Shown in pieces: positions 10,366 through 22,305 of a DNA stretch of 64,000 bases. A program made the position numbers and the translations under genes. The DNA comes from Pseudoneurospora amorphoporcata (lineage: Eukaryota; Ascomycota; Sordariomycetes; Sordariales; Sordariaceae), in assembly GCA_033297205.1 (NCBI GenBank), contig MU859137.1, positions 1 to 64,000 on the forward strand, given 5' to 3'. The stretch's first letter is position 1; each line of letters starts with the position of its first letter. Under the pieces are notes generated by a model that saw nothing but the letters and a program-made list of their open reading frames with translations, searched no databases and had not been told where the DNA came from.

Positions 10366-13300
10366 TGTGGAGTAACTATGCGTTATGAGTGAAAATTAGG
10401 ATGGTTAATATGTATAAGGTAGTCGAAGCCTAGGCTGGGCGTGAGGAAAAGGAAATTGAAGCCGGGTGGGAGTTTGGCGCAAGGAAGGAGATACCCCAGA
10501 AAAGACGAAAGCGGGTTGAAACAGATCGAGGGGGCGCGGAGGCAAGTTTATGAGGAGATGCCAGCAACGAGGAAGCTTCAGATCGCGGTTGGCAGGAGCA
10601 ATGGCAAGCTGCCGTTGATAGGCCTAGAGGTATGGATACGGACGGAGTGGTAATAACGTTACCGTGGGCCAGAAAAGGAGAACCCTCGAGCTGATGGCGC
10701 TGATGGAGGGTCATGGAGGGGCACATTGGGGCAGCCCAAAATTATGTGGCCAGGGGCATCGCCAGACAGTTGGAGCGCGCACCCATGATTGGCTAGATTG
10801 GGCGGTGGACCCCCTCTCTCGTCGCAACATCCCGCCTTGGACCTGACCGCCCCTGGTCTGACCCTGACACTCTCCCCAATCCTCTCTGCGACCGGATCTT
10901 CGACTTCTCAAGAACCTCGATGGCGAAAGACTCTGGACTGTTGCTGGGTGGTGTGTGGCACAACAGGACACCGCAGTGCACCGTTGCCAAAACGAGCAAA
11001 ACCGACCAAAACGGATGCTGGCTGGGATATCCTTGAAACACCATGCAGGAGCTTTGATGAGGGCGATGTGAGGCTACGATGTCATCTCGCAGTCTTGTGC
11101 TGTTGTCCTCAGCTTCGCGATAGTGTAGTGGCATCACAGCAACCCCTCGATTGACGTTGGGGGCGTTGTTTCTTTTACAGCCTCTTCCCGTCCTCGGCCA
11201 AGGAATCACAGACAAAATGGAGATTACCAGTCAGCCGCAAGAATGACCCATACTACCACACGTCGCATTGGCGTTCCTTGGACCGAGTAACTATCCAAAT
11301 CACTCGCGTATCGTACTTTATTATAGCCTTCGGAAAGGCTGCCTGTCTTCCAACAGGGCTTGACCGGCAAAGCACATGATGCACATGTGGTCGGCTGGGT
11401 GAAGTGTCGTCGAAGCTCGAGTCGGTCAGGGTATGCTAGCTCCCTGCACTGCAGGTGGGTGGCTGCTATCGTTAGCTGCCTACCTATAGGAGACGACATT
11501 GCGGTCACGGATTCACCGCCTGGACCGTTTTGATGGCATTCGTCAACTCTGGACGCCCGAACTGCCACCAGTCTCCGGTCTCAGTTTGTTATCACTGATC
11601 ATCTGGAATCCTTCAATTACGAGGGAATATGGTATGCTGCTGATCGCGCTGATGAAACAAGTGCAGGGCCCGCCGCAGCTTTGGATGACTGGAGACGTTC
11701 GCCATCCGCAATCATGAATTATGCTAAAATAGCAAAAGAAGCTGATCCCGAGAAGATCAACAAAAGGAATGGGAGAACAGGGTGTCCCTGACAGCCTGAC
11801 AACCAAACTCGAGATGCACAATGCGAGCGCTATCTCACACATTATGCCCTTCAAGACTGGGTTCAGTTCCCGCTCGTTACGAGACAACATCCGCCATATT
11901 ATATATACTACCTGATATCAAGCTTTTATCTGTTTGCTTCTCCCTTCTATCAATGATTGCATTTCCCCTGTAGTCTTTGGGATACGGCCAGCACGACAAA
12001 GAGGCAAGTACCAGTTCTTGGGGAGGTGAACAGCGTGGACCACGGCAGGACTCTACTCCACACAAGTAGGCGGTTCTAGCGTGTGCAAGTGTTTATCGCG
12101 GTTCAGGCACTTCCACTATCGCCGACTCTACGTCAATACGATTCAGGATTCGCAAAAGGGCGAACCTCGCCGGGATTTTACCTTGGTTACGGAGTACAGG
12201 CCTTCGTGTCGAACTCCTTCGGCATACTGCAGAGAGTAAAGTTGAACGAGCGAGCTCTTTGGTATGGCAAACAAACAGCATAGCCGGTTCTCGCCCATGT
12301 CGTACCGAATGGACTCACGGTGCGACACGGAGGTTTCTACCAGCAAGATACTGGAGTCACGCATAAAACCGCTGTCAAAAAGATACCCATTTGACCAGAT
12401 AGAAAGCATGCAGTTTGTGTCTGGGTACGGGAAACGGATCCTATGCGCGGGCGCATGATATGATACTGGACTGCTGCCTCCCTTCTTCTCGGTCAACAGA
12501 CTACAATACCACTCCCAATCCAGTCATCCAAAAGCCCGTACATCCATCTCATCAATGAAACCTTAACGTAAGGAGGAATGGAGGTTTGGAGGCCATTGAT
12601 AAAGCACAAGCTGTCACAGGGACACAACGTCAATCGGACACATAACTACATATGTTGACAGCACTGTTGCGCACTTGTAAGGTCGAGCTGCATCAGGTGA
12701 TACTGATGCACATATACACACCGATCGGACGGGAGTTCGAGAGGCTCATCGCTTCGCATCAACTTGACTTGTACATCACAGGAAGCATAAACATTGACCC
12801 TTCAACGCAGAGCAATCTCTCTAGTGTACGCACGCAACATGCCGGCTTCCTGACACCTCAGATCGCCGAACCGGCCCAACCCTTGCTTCTCGACGGGAAG
12901 CAACTGACGTTGAGGACAACAATGCGAAGCCGGTGAACAACATGTTTATGAATAGACACTGAAGACATAGTATAGTGAAAATGGTCCTTTTAGTGACTTT
13001 CACATTTTACGCGTATCTAAGATCTTCCAAGTACTCGGGAAATGATCAAAGGACCAGCGACGGTGACGAATTCCACGGCAAGTGGGGTGTAGGCGAGTCA
13101 GTAACTTGGACACAATCGTCGAAGACGAGCCTCCCCCCTTTTTTTGATACGCAGTACACACTCCACGGCTGTAAGTATGGTTCTTCGGGGAAGGGGGGCA
13201 TCCATCCGCCCGTTCGGAAGCTTCGCACAAGTTCGTTTCACATTACTTCGCCCCCAAACCTGTGTTACCTTGTAATATGATGAGGTTTCCTTCTATGTCA

Positions 13301-14861
13301 TTGCTTCGTTGATCCGGATAATGGCTGAATGTGGTGACAAGTTGCTCTTCAAGTCAAAACGCTGAGACTTTTTGACAAGTTGCAGCCAACATGCCTTCCA
13401 TAGTGGTACCTTAGTCTACCGTCTATGTTGACCCCTGTTCCATGATCCCAAGGTCTCTTGTTCCGGGGTCTTGTTTTTTGTGTTAGGGGTAAGGAAGTCA
13501 AGCCAATCCATGAGCTGTGGTCTGGACGTGATGGTTGAACATGGTAGTAGACAGAGAGCTTCCTGTCGTGTCCATATCCTTCTATTTTGTTCATGCTCTA
13601 TTCCGTGTTTCTTTGGACACAAAGGCAACGTTTCCGTGATTTGCTCTGCCGATTTGTAGAACCGCTGCCGTCGCCAGGCACGTTGCCCTTTATCTTACCC
13701 CTATTTGTCGCTGCCACTGACGATGGCCTTCCTGACCAATGATATCCCTGGAAGCATCAATTAGGTCGCTCAAGTAACCTCTGCCTTCAGCTTGCAGTTC
13801 AGGTACAGCTCTGCACGGCCTTGAGCTCGGTCCTAAGGAGCGCACCCAAACGACGCGAGTCCAGTGGCCATCTGAAAAAGATCAACCGTTATTTCCAAGG
13901 CAATTCCAGATGGAGTGGAGTTGCGCGAAACCAAAACAATGCAGATGGTGGACATCAATTGCTCGACTGAGGGTGGTGATGCCTGCGATGATACGAAAGA
14001 AAAAGCATGCAAGCGTGGCCGTGTATTTTATACCCGCTCGTGGACCGATCTGCCCTGGATTGACTGGCTGTCTTTGCACATCCGATCCATTCTGTGGTTG
14101 CGTCCCAATTTCCTCTCCAATTTGTGGTTTGCCCTCTGCAGTGTTCCTTCCAAGACTGCGTCAGCACTAGAATAAAGCTACCCACATAGCCGTCGACGCC
14201 AAGCCCGAAAGGGTAGCATTCTTCCCAGTCTGGACCTTTTGCTCCCCCATTCTGCCAGGCACCCACATGCTTTCAATCGCTTTCAAGGGACGGGATCTTT
14301 TGACACCCCTTGGCACCCCCTTGGCGCCCCTTGGCATGCCTGCGAGGCGGTCCCCATTTCTTCTATTCAATCTTTCTTTTGCTTCCGTTCCCTTACCACC
14401 TCACCACCGTCACGGGTACTGCCTTTTGTCTATTATCATCTCGCCTCCCCAGAGCTCGAAGCTTGCGCCCCCGACTCCTCGAAATAACAAAGTCGACCGC
14501 AAACCGACCCCCCGATTTGAGAGCGGATTCTTCCCCAGGACTGCAAAACGCGGGGCTCTTGGTATCTTTCCTTCTGCATCATCTTTGCACATTTCCACTT
14601 GGCGAGATTGCATGACCTGAACTGCCGGCCGTTGCAGCTCTCCTCCACCATCTTTCGGTCCCGGCTTCTGTTCCAGCTTGACCATCCGCTCGTTTGTTCG
14701 ACTTGATTCAGCCTTTCCCATCGAGGTCTCTAGACTTTCGCGACGTCATTCGCAATACTCCGTTTTAATCCTCGAGTCCGAGACGTGAATCCGGATTCGC
14801 AATACATTCAACCACATCGATACCCCTTTTGACTCCGATCACATATATAGCTCGCGACAAC
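10366..14861. other. Long divergent intergenic region between mutase and transporter
   Basis: About 4.5 kb separates two divergent starts. I see only short frames in it without bias or domains. The last 600 bp before the transporter ATG is pyrimidine-rich (CCTCACCACC, TCTCCTCCACC), as fungal 5' leaders often are. A TATATAG motif lies at about 14844-14850, only about 20 bases before the ATG. No RNA gene is evident; see the rejected tRNA-like hairpin near 11,823. Confidence 0.5.
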
Positions 14862-16340
14862 ATGGGCGTCGAAGAGAAGAGCCGGGCGTCGGGCGACTCC
14901 CCCAGAGATGCCATCCTTCCCACCGTTAATCCCGAGGTCGAGAAGGCCCAGCCTCCCAAGAGTGCCATCCACCCTGCTTTCTATGTGAGGTGAGCTACGA
15001 CACTCCTCCGCCCACGGGCGGGAAGGCGCAATGAGTTCCGTATGTTCGGTTGACTGATGTGATGATTGCAGCATCTGGATCGCGATGAGCTCGTCCGTTA
15101 TTCTGTTCAACAAATGGATTCTGTCCGCCAAAGGATTCGGTAAGGATAACCCGATATACATGGCCGAAGAGGGTCCTCTGGCTGGAACAACGGATGCTAA
15201 GACGACGATGCAGACTTCCCGGTCGTTTTGACCACTTACCATTTGGTCTTCTCTACTATCATGACCCAGATCCTTGCTCGGTACACCACGTTGCTCGATG
15301 GCAGGAAGACGGTTAAGATGACTGGCAAGGTCTATCTGCGCGCCATTGTCCCGATCGGTTTCTTCTTCAGCTTGAGCTTAATCTGCGGCAACCTCACATA
15401 CCTCTATCTCAGCGTTTCCTTCATTCAGATGCTTAAGGTCAGCAACGATTATGCACTTTCCGAGCGAATGAACATGAGCTAACGGTTGACCTCTTGAATT
15501 CAGGCCACTACCCCTGTTGCTGTTCTCCTCTCCGGCTGGGCCCTTGGTGTGTCGCAGATCAACATGAGGGTTTTCCTTAACGTTTCCGTCATCGTTGTCG
15601 GTGTCATTATCGCTTCGTACGGCGAGCTCGAGTTTGTCTGGTTGGGCGTCATCCTCCAGATCGCCGGTGTCGCCTTCGAGGCCCTTCGTCTTACCATGGT
15701 CCAGCGTCTCCTGAGCTCTGCCGAGTTCAAGATGGACCCTTTGGTTTCGCTCTACTACTTCGCTCCCATCTGCGCCCTCATGAATGGCGTTGTTGCTCTT
15801 TTCTGGGAAGTCCCCAGACTTACCATGGCTGACGTCGACCGTGTTGGCCTCTTCTACTTCTTCCTGAACGGCCTCTGCGCTTTCGGCCTCAACGTCTCCG
15901 TTGTGTTCTTGGTAAGTGGAATATCTCGCGTGTTCTGTCCAAGACAGCTTACTGACATACGTGTGCAGATTGGCAAGACTTCGTCGCTCGTACTCACCCT
16001 CTGCGGTGTCCTCAAGGACGTCTTGCTCGTCGTTGCTTCCATGGTCATCTACGGCAGCCAAGTTACTCTCACCCAGTTCTTCGGCTACAGTATCGCTCTC
16101 GGCGGCATGGTTTACTACAAGCTTGGCGCTGAGACCATCAAGAGCTACGCCGGCGAGGCTGGCCGCCAGTGGGCCGACTTTGGCAACCGCCGCCCCGTTC
16201 TCCGTCGCATCTCGATCATCCTCCTGTCCATCTTCGTTGTCTTCGCTCTGCTCGGCGGTTTCGCTCCCGACTATGCTGCTGGGATTGACCCCACTGAGTA
16301 CCTCAACGAGGCCAAGTCCAAGATCGGGATGTCCGCCTAA
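14862..16340 (+). CDS. TPT/DUF250-family transporter, candidate Golgi UDP-galactofuranose transporter
   Basis: Five exons are inferred: 14862-14989, 15072-15139, 15214-15437, 15504-15911 and 15969-16340. All introns are GT-AG and 57-82 nt long, and the product is 399 residues. The protein has a short polar N terminus, then about ten hydrophobic segments with triose-phosphate-transporter-family features: FNKWIL near the first membrane helix, a Gly/Asn-rich SLICGNLTYLYLSVSFIQMLK segment, and the KTSSLVLTLCGVLKD motif of nucleotide-sugar and phosphate translocators. It is an antiporter-type carrier of Golgi or ER membranes. The substrate is not readable from sequence. Linkage to the UDP-galactopyranose mutase suggests UDP-galactofuranose, because in Aspergillus fumigatus the UDP-Galf transporter glfB is, as I recall, linked to the mutase glfA. 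The start ATG follows a purine-rich GACAAC context. AATAAA occurs at 16606-16611. Confidence 0.9.
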
Positions 16341-18316
16341 GCTCTGAGCAAGAAGTTTATGTGCGGGACCGGCGCAGGAGGTGGCCGCGAGAGAGCCGAA
16401 TTCTGAACAAGGGGAATGTTGTCGTTTGTGTCTGTTTACTACCGCTATAACCGCATACCGACTTTGTAATCCTCTTCAACAGGTTCCCGACACCCAAGGA
16501 TTCAGTACGACACACCCAGAGCAAATATGCGGCTTTCGCGCTGCTTCGGCTGTCAGGAAGCACGGAAGAACAAGGCTTTTGTAGGCCGGGACCGTTGTCA
16601 AACGGAATAAACAAGAGAGCAAGGGAAATTATTTACCTTTGAATCTCACATGTACAAAATCTCTTCCTATATTGAGTTTCTGTACCCCCTCTTCGTCGAT
16701 CATGTCGAGTTAAGTTGTGCCTTCTTTTCATCAGCCAGGTACATCACAGAGAGTTGGTTACTTGGCTTTTATTTTCCTAAAACTATGTTTTTATACCATC
16801 GGGAGAGTGGAAGGGGATACAAGAGGAGTAAGGTCAGAGAGAGGCAAAACAGGGAAATGGCGATCGGTTACAGATATACCGGAAGTTGCAAAAGGGCATA
16901 TGGTTGATATGATAGGACAAGATAGAAATGGCTGGCAGGAATAGATGGTTAACGAACTCGAAACAGTACCTGTGGGTGCGCGAAGTCTGTGTGCAAGTGA
17001 TTTTGTGGGTGCCCGCTCCTCCCTCTGAGGGACTAAAATATGGACACAAAACTAGTATTTGGCGATGCCACCATTTTTGGTCTACGGCAATGTCCCTACA
17101 CCGTCCCTCGCAGGCACCTCGGCTCCTCATACCTACAGTATCTTCAAACCATTTTCAAAACACATGAGATACCTGGCATGTACGCCACACTAGCATTGCT
17201 CAGCTGAGACGTATGGAGCTAATCAACAACCTCTTCTCCATTGAAAGATTGTCCGGAAGGTGAATCGCTTAGTTATTTTCTTATCTAGCTTTTCGTCTTG
17301 CGAGCATGCTGCGTTCCTCTGGTAAGTACTTTGCTGTCAGGCGACATGTTTCCGCCTCCGGGCGGGGAATCTGCCCTCGAACTGAACATATTAAAGTATG
17401 TACATCGCACACAGGTTGGCAAATACGGTACGGGGAATGTGGTGTATGTTTTTGTTGGCGAAATACTCATTAAGGGAGTTGTAAAGGCGTAAGGTTGGGA
17501 GTTCGGGTATGAGGTCGTGATATCATTGAGCTTATAAGGATGTGTTCAATTTGTTCTTCCGCATCTTGATAGGAGTACCTATCCCTAGCCATTGATCAGC
17601 CTCGAGTGAGAGCGACGCGGAGAGCAGGAAGATGCTTGGCGATGGCTAGGGTGTTCCACCTGTGCCCAAGTCTAGAATCTAGATGGGATTATGCTGCAGG
17701 GAGATAATGAAGCGTTGAGCTTCTCTCTGCTGGACGTTGGAGATAAGGCGTCTTCTTGGCTACGTATAGGGGCTTCCATGGCCACTTGCTTTAACATTCA
17801 AGCAGTGTCCAAAAGAGCTGCCAAAAAATGGAGACATGTTTCTAGTATTCATGAATATGCTCTCATGTCACATCACGGTCATACACTGGCACTAGTCAAT
17901 GGCCATTGTTGTCCCGGATCCCGCTTGTTCGTTTGCTTCAAAGACTCATCAAGTTGATGTATCTAGTCCCTTTCAGGGGGCTCGCGACCAAGAACGCTGT
18001 CCGTCGCCGGTCTATGGGGTATCGATCGCTGTTCTGTTTTCGAAGTGCTCCCCGCGAGGTGCAATCCTCCCTTCTCCTTATCTAAAAGTAGGAATCCGCA
18101 GACTCCTGTCCTCCGAGGAGATGACTGAAATTTGAAGACTGCCCGCACGTGGATGGATTGAAATTGGGATGGTTGATATGGTCGTCATCTCTCTTGTTTC
18201 AATTTGCCGTTAATTTCAGACTAGTCAGGAAGCCTTGAGTTTTATTCCCTGGATGAATGCTGTATACAGCCCCCTAAAACCATGCGCCCTGCCCAGACCG
18301 AGAGTGGAAGACTAAT
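16341..18316. other. Intergenic region between two convergent genes
   Basis: It contains the 3' flanks of the transporter and L27 genes. Only short frames are present and none has a domain, a codon pattern or splice signals that persuade me. Confidence 0.5.
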
Positions 18317-19132
18317 TTAGAAACCTATGGATGCCATGTCAGTATTGCGCGTCCTTGTCCCTGGTGGTCACGAGACAAGAGGGGAGAAGATGGGGGAAGG
18401 GGGAAACGTACGGAGAGGCGTGAAGAACCACCTGTTCTTGCCGGAGGTGTAACGCTCCTCGAGAACCTTCTTGACGGTCTTCTTGGCATCCTCGCGCTGG
18501 GAAACCTCCTTAAAAGTCTCGGCGGAGACGGAGCCCTTGAGACCCTCGAGCTCGAGGGTGTAGCGGGTGGGCATCAAGTGGTTGTAGTTGATGACCTTGA
18601 TGAAGGGCTTGACCTTGGAGCGCTTCTCCTGGCGGGTCTTGCTCATGCGGCGAGTGATCTTGCTGGGGTATCTCTCGATACCGGCAACGATGGCGTGGCC
18701 GTAGGGGTGGGTCTTGGAGCCGTTGTCAACGGGCTGGATGATGACGACCTGAACCAAGGACAGTCAGTCAGCGATCTTGTTGTTCCGGCTTTTTGCATTG
18801 TCTCGTTGCGAGACAGTCTCCCTATTCCATCAATCCTCGGCTTGTCTTTTCCCCCGTCGCGTCGTTGTTGCGTAGCAGTCGGAATCGGTCGTCGGTCGCT
18901 TGTCCCTCCTTTTCCCAAACGCCATTGGTCCAATGCAAATTTGCAGCAATTGGTTTCTCCTCCGATCGGTTTGGTAAAAATTCGAAAATAATGCCGGTAT
19001 TCGAGTGACGCGGGGCAAAACAACGAGGATCTCCGGTCGGACGGGCAAAGCAGAGGTGTAGCAGCATACCTTCTTGCCGGCATAACGACCCCGGGTAACG
19101 AGGCAGACTCGCGACGTCTTCAAGAACTTCAT
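18317..19132 (-). CDS. RPL27: 60S ribosomal protein L27 (eL27)
   Basis: This is a structural protein of the large cytosolic ribosomal subunit. Three exons are inferred on the minus strand: 19070-19132, 18412-18748 and a tiny last exon 18317-18324. The last exon supplies only the end of the Arg codon, Phe and the stop, which gives the family's C terminus WFFTPLRF. The product is 135 residues, as expected, and carries the KOW-type start RGRYAGKKVVIIQP, HAIVAGIERYP, and KPFIKVINYNHLMPTRY. Intron 1 is 321 nt, long for this window and typical of ribosomal protein genes. The start ATG at 19132 gives MKFLKTSRV. NCE101 starts divergently about 520 bp away, so a shared promoter is likely. Confidence 0.97.
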
Positions 19133-19652
19133 CTTGACTGATTCTGTGGTGGATTGAGGTTAGACGGGGTGAACGAGGGAAATTCGCGATCGCGTCGGAA
19201 AACAAATCAGAGGGACAGTATGGACGTACTCAGTGATCCAGCGAGGCCTTGCCTGAAGTCGGTTGTAAGGCTCAGAGACAAGTAGCGGACGACCGTGTTG
19301 AAGTCTTTCCCGAAATAATTTCCAGTTTGTGGGCTTTCAAAATTCGAGCGGGCACAGCAGCGCACTTTGATGACTAAGCCATGGCCTGTGCGTCGTCCAT
19401 AACCTGAGACTTTGGAGCTGTCTGCCAAGACTTACAAAGTGTGACTGCGGGGCATGAACGGGGCCTGCCTGGGGAGGCCAAGGGAACTTCGAAATGCCAA
19501 AAGTGAATGGAAGTGATGTCCAATGCATTGCCGGGTCTTCACCAATCATCCAAGTTCACGACAACTTCATTCATTGAACGACATCAACCCGCTACAGTCG
19601 GTCTATTACTCCCACTCAAACATACCCAAACAATCTCTGCACTCGACATACA
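19133..19652. promoter_or_regulatory. Shared divergent promoter region, RPL27 / NCE101
   Basis: The 520 bp between the two divergent start codons must hold both promoters and leaders. A C/T/A-rich leader (CACTCAAACATACCCAAACAATC) precedes the NCE101 ATG. I see no unambiguous binding sites. Confidence 0.5.
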
Positions 19653-19889
19653 ATGGCTGCCCCAGTTTACATCATCTCCCGGGTTGCGGACCCCATCTTT
19701 GCCGTCTTCATCGGCGTTTCTGCTGCGGCTCTGAGAATCAACCGCGAGGAGAAGGAAAAGGGCCGCACCGCCCAGGAGATCTTTCAGATTGCTCGCCGGT
19801 AAGCTTCACTTCTGCGAGGGGAGCCTTGAGACCCGTGCTAAACCATTCATAGGCGCCTTGGTCTTACCTCTACTGCCAAGAGCTCGTGA
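19653..19889 (+). CDS. NCE101: NCE101 family small membrane protein
   Basis: NCE101 was described in yeast as a small protein involved in non-classical, leaderless protein export; its biochemical role is still poorly known. Two exons are inferred, 19653-19798 and 19853-19889, joined by a 54-nt GT-AG intron, giving 60 residues against 53 in yeast. The signature is the N-terminal RVADPIFAVFIGVSAAALR segment, corresponding to the yeast KFSDPLLAIMVG region and forming one membrane helix, followed by a basic tail (residues 30-53). The frame is too short to stand out alone, but the match to the family plus the clean intron support it. The TTC36-type gene converges from the other side with 156 bp between stop codons. 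Confidence 0.88.
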
Positions 19890-20045
19890 GCTTTCATGAT
19901 CAACTCAACATGACGCAGTCACTTGCAACGGGCAGACAGACGGTTACAACCATAGTCGAACCTTTGTTTCTGTAATATTCCTCGTGACAATTATCATACA
20001 GAAGCAACCATCTTTACTTGCACAGCATCGCTAGTCCCTTGACCC

Positions 20046-20849
20046 TCATGCCGAATAGGCCGGCCCGTACTCCTTCTTCAACGCCTCCCGAACCATCTGT
20101 CCACACAGCTTGGCTGTTGGGTTAGTGCTCACAGCGAGTGCTTTCGCAATCTCGCTGCCATATCTACCACCCATGGCAAAGTCCCTCGACGCATTCTCCT
20201 CGAAATCCAGCTTGCTCCAACTTCCTTCCCGGCGACCCTGTGGTACAGCAAGGGTGTTGGACTCCATCAACTTGGACGTCATGTGGTAGATGGCGGCTCT
20301 CTGGGTGTGTGCATTGGAAAGCGTCCTAGCCACATTCTGGGACACTTTGGTCTGGGGCGTGGTTGGGGTAAGGAGCGAGATGGCGCGATCAAGGTCTGAT
20401 AGAGCAGTCTCGGCCATCTGCAGTCGCCCGGCGTCGTCGATATCCCGAACCAGTGCTTGTGGAAGCTGCTGGGAGCCCGAGATCAACATCGAATCACCCA
20501 CTAGCCGCCTAATCGCTTGCGCCCTGTTGTTGCGGACACTCGCGTACTCTGGGTATTCTTGAATGAGGCCCCCCAGCTGGAAGACGCAGTTGTGGTATCC
20601 TTGAATGGTTCCCTCCACATCGGTTACTCCCTGCGCCGCAGACTTTGCGTTTGCAATCTCGAGTTGCTGAATGGAAAGGATGATCTCGCGCTCTAGTTGG
20701 GCGACCTTCTCATATACGGCCTGGTCCTTGAAGTTGGGGTCTTTTGGCAGGCTTGTGTCCACTTGCACCATCCGGGCGGGATCGTACTCTGGGTCCTGGA
20801 TTTTCTCGAGGACGTTGAGGTCGCGAGTGCTTAATGAAACGTAAGCCAT
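20046..20849 (-). CDS. TTC36: TTC36-type tetratricopeptide repeat protein
   Basis: Single exon, 267 residues. The matches to animal TTC36 run in order: VRNNRAQAIRRLVGD (human YNNRAQARRLQGD), ALSDLDRAISLL, an NAHTQRAAIYHM helix, ASRDFAMGGRYGSEIAKAL and a C-terminal NPTAKLCGQMVREALKKEYG block (human NPYAALCNRMLADMM). These are TPR helices that form a protein-binding scaffold, with no catalytic motif. The fungal protein is longer than the roughly 190-residue animal one because of an N-terminal extension and insertions between repeats. It is predicted soluble. The HPD gene starts divergently 1.46 kb away; mammalian TTC36 is reported to bind and stabilise HPD, so a role in tyrosine breakdown is a reasonable inference but unproven in fungi. 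Confidence 0.88.
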   Translation of the reverse strand: MAYVSLSTRDLNVLEKIQDPEYDPARMVQVDTSLPKDPNFKDQAVYEKVAQLEREIILSIQQLEIANAKSAAQGVTDVEGTIQGYHNCVFQLGGLIQEYPEYASVRNNRAQAIRRLVGDSMLISGSQQLPQALVRDIDDAGRLQMAETALSDLDRAISLLTPTTPQTKVSQNVARTLSNAHTQRAAIYHMTSKLMESNTLAVPQGRREGSWSKLDFEENASRDFAMGGRYGSEIAKALAVSTNPTAKLCGQMVREALKKEYGPAYSA

Positions 20850-22305
20850 GGCGATGGTCTGCTTTGGTGTGTTGATATATTGTCTGTCGTCTATCGTCTA
20901 TAGCTGGGCTTTGCGTTCAAGGCGAAAGGTTGTTGTTGACAGTTAAAGTCCAGGAGCTTTTGATGATGGGAGCTTAGCAGCAAAAATATTCGAAATAATG
21001 TCATTAAGTCCCAAGGTCGATAAGAAAGAGGTCATACACTTTTTGAATCTGGGAAGGAAGAAGAAGGATGTCGAGATGGCGAAGATAAGATTAGAATGCA
21101 AGGGTCACGTCGAATCTTAAGACCAATCCTCAAATTCCCTAATTCATGGCATCGGCTTTCCGGAAGGCCAATCAACCTATCTACACTACGGCGAATGGAG
21201 TGCGGAAAGCACAAGGTTCTTGTGCATTGTGGCTCGGGACAATGAGCGTCACGGGGATTGCACCTTCTCTCTAGGATTTCCACGATGGACCTTTCCACTA
21301 GTTCTTCGGCCCATCTGCTGGGTGCCAACGGCGGCGAATGGGGCTGGTCTTGGGCGTTCCGGGTTCGCGGGGTAGCGCGGCGTATGCAACAGTGATGCAT
21401 TGTTTGGGCAGACAAAGAGGTTGGAGAAGCAGACGCAAGGCGGAGGAAAACAAGACGAATTGGCTTTTGGTTGACCACAGCAACGTGACCCCACGGCAAC
21501 CGTCGGCTTTGGGCGGCATTTCCAGTTCCATCGGTCTGATTCCGCCTCTACAAATGGTCCCGCGGGCGGCTGCGGTTGGACATGGCCGCTTCACCACTTG
21601 CACCCGAATTGGCAGCTCGGCTTATCACCCTAATATCGAGAAAGAAGAGCCTTTCGCATTCAGGTTCCCGCCGTCATCTGCCAGAATCTGTCAATTCTCT
21701 TGGCCGCCATACTGTTACCCGGCTTTTCTCATCAATAGCGTTGGACAATCAAGAGCCCAAAACCACTCAGAGGGAAGATAATGACCATGGTTCATGGGTA
21801 GTCATGGGTTGATACAGCACCAGCTCGGTGCTTTGTTACCGCACACTATGAACGATGTGCGGACACTCGCCGGTTTGCCTCCCCCGTGCGCCGTTACCCG
21901 CAGCAACCTGCCTACACTACATACCACTGAGGCGGATCATACCCCCGGCCTGCCAACCTCACGGGGCCAGTTGAAGGGGGTGCAAGGGCCGCAAAGGGGT
22001 CTATCTACGGGAACTGATCGAGAGGAGGGGGTTGTGACGTCCGTTGATCTCTGCTAATCATGATAGGTCCCATGTCGACAGGAACGGAACGCGGGAATAC
22101 ACCTGCTTTGTTAAGCCGAATCTTCATCTCACCTCGTCTTTCCCCTCCACCTGCCATGACTTATAAGTCTCCCACCCTTCCCTTTCAGATGGATGTTCGG
22201 TAGTCATCCAGATATACTCATCTGTCTTTGATACATCCCTCGGGCCAACCATATACTGTACCCTTTCTTCGACCCAGCATATCTATATACATCAACCCCG
22301 TGAGC
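20850..22305. promoter_or_regulatory. Divergent upstream region of TTC36-type gene and HPD
   Basis: 1,456 bp lies between the two start codons. A TATA-like TTATAAGT occurs at 22161-22168, about 140 bp before the HPD ATG, followed by a pyrimidine-rich leader. Frames here are short or start with non-ATG codons. The HPD frame is open upstream to 22228 but has no ATG before 22306. Confidence 0.5.

Noticed and set aside
11823..11877. tRNA-like hairpin: GCGAGCG pairs with CGCTCG and there is a GGGTTCAGTTCCC T-arm-like motif
   Set aside because: The span is only about 55 nt, with no room for D and anticodon arms and no A box, so it is not a tRNA gene.
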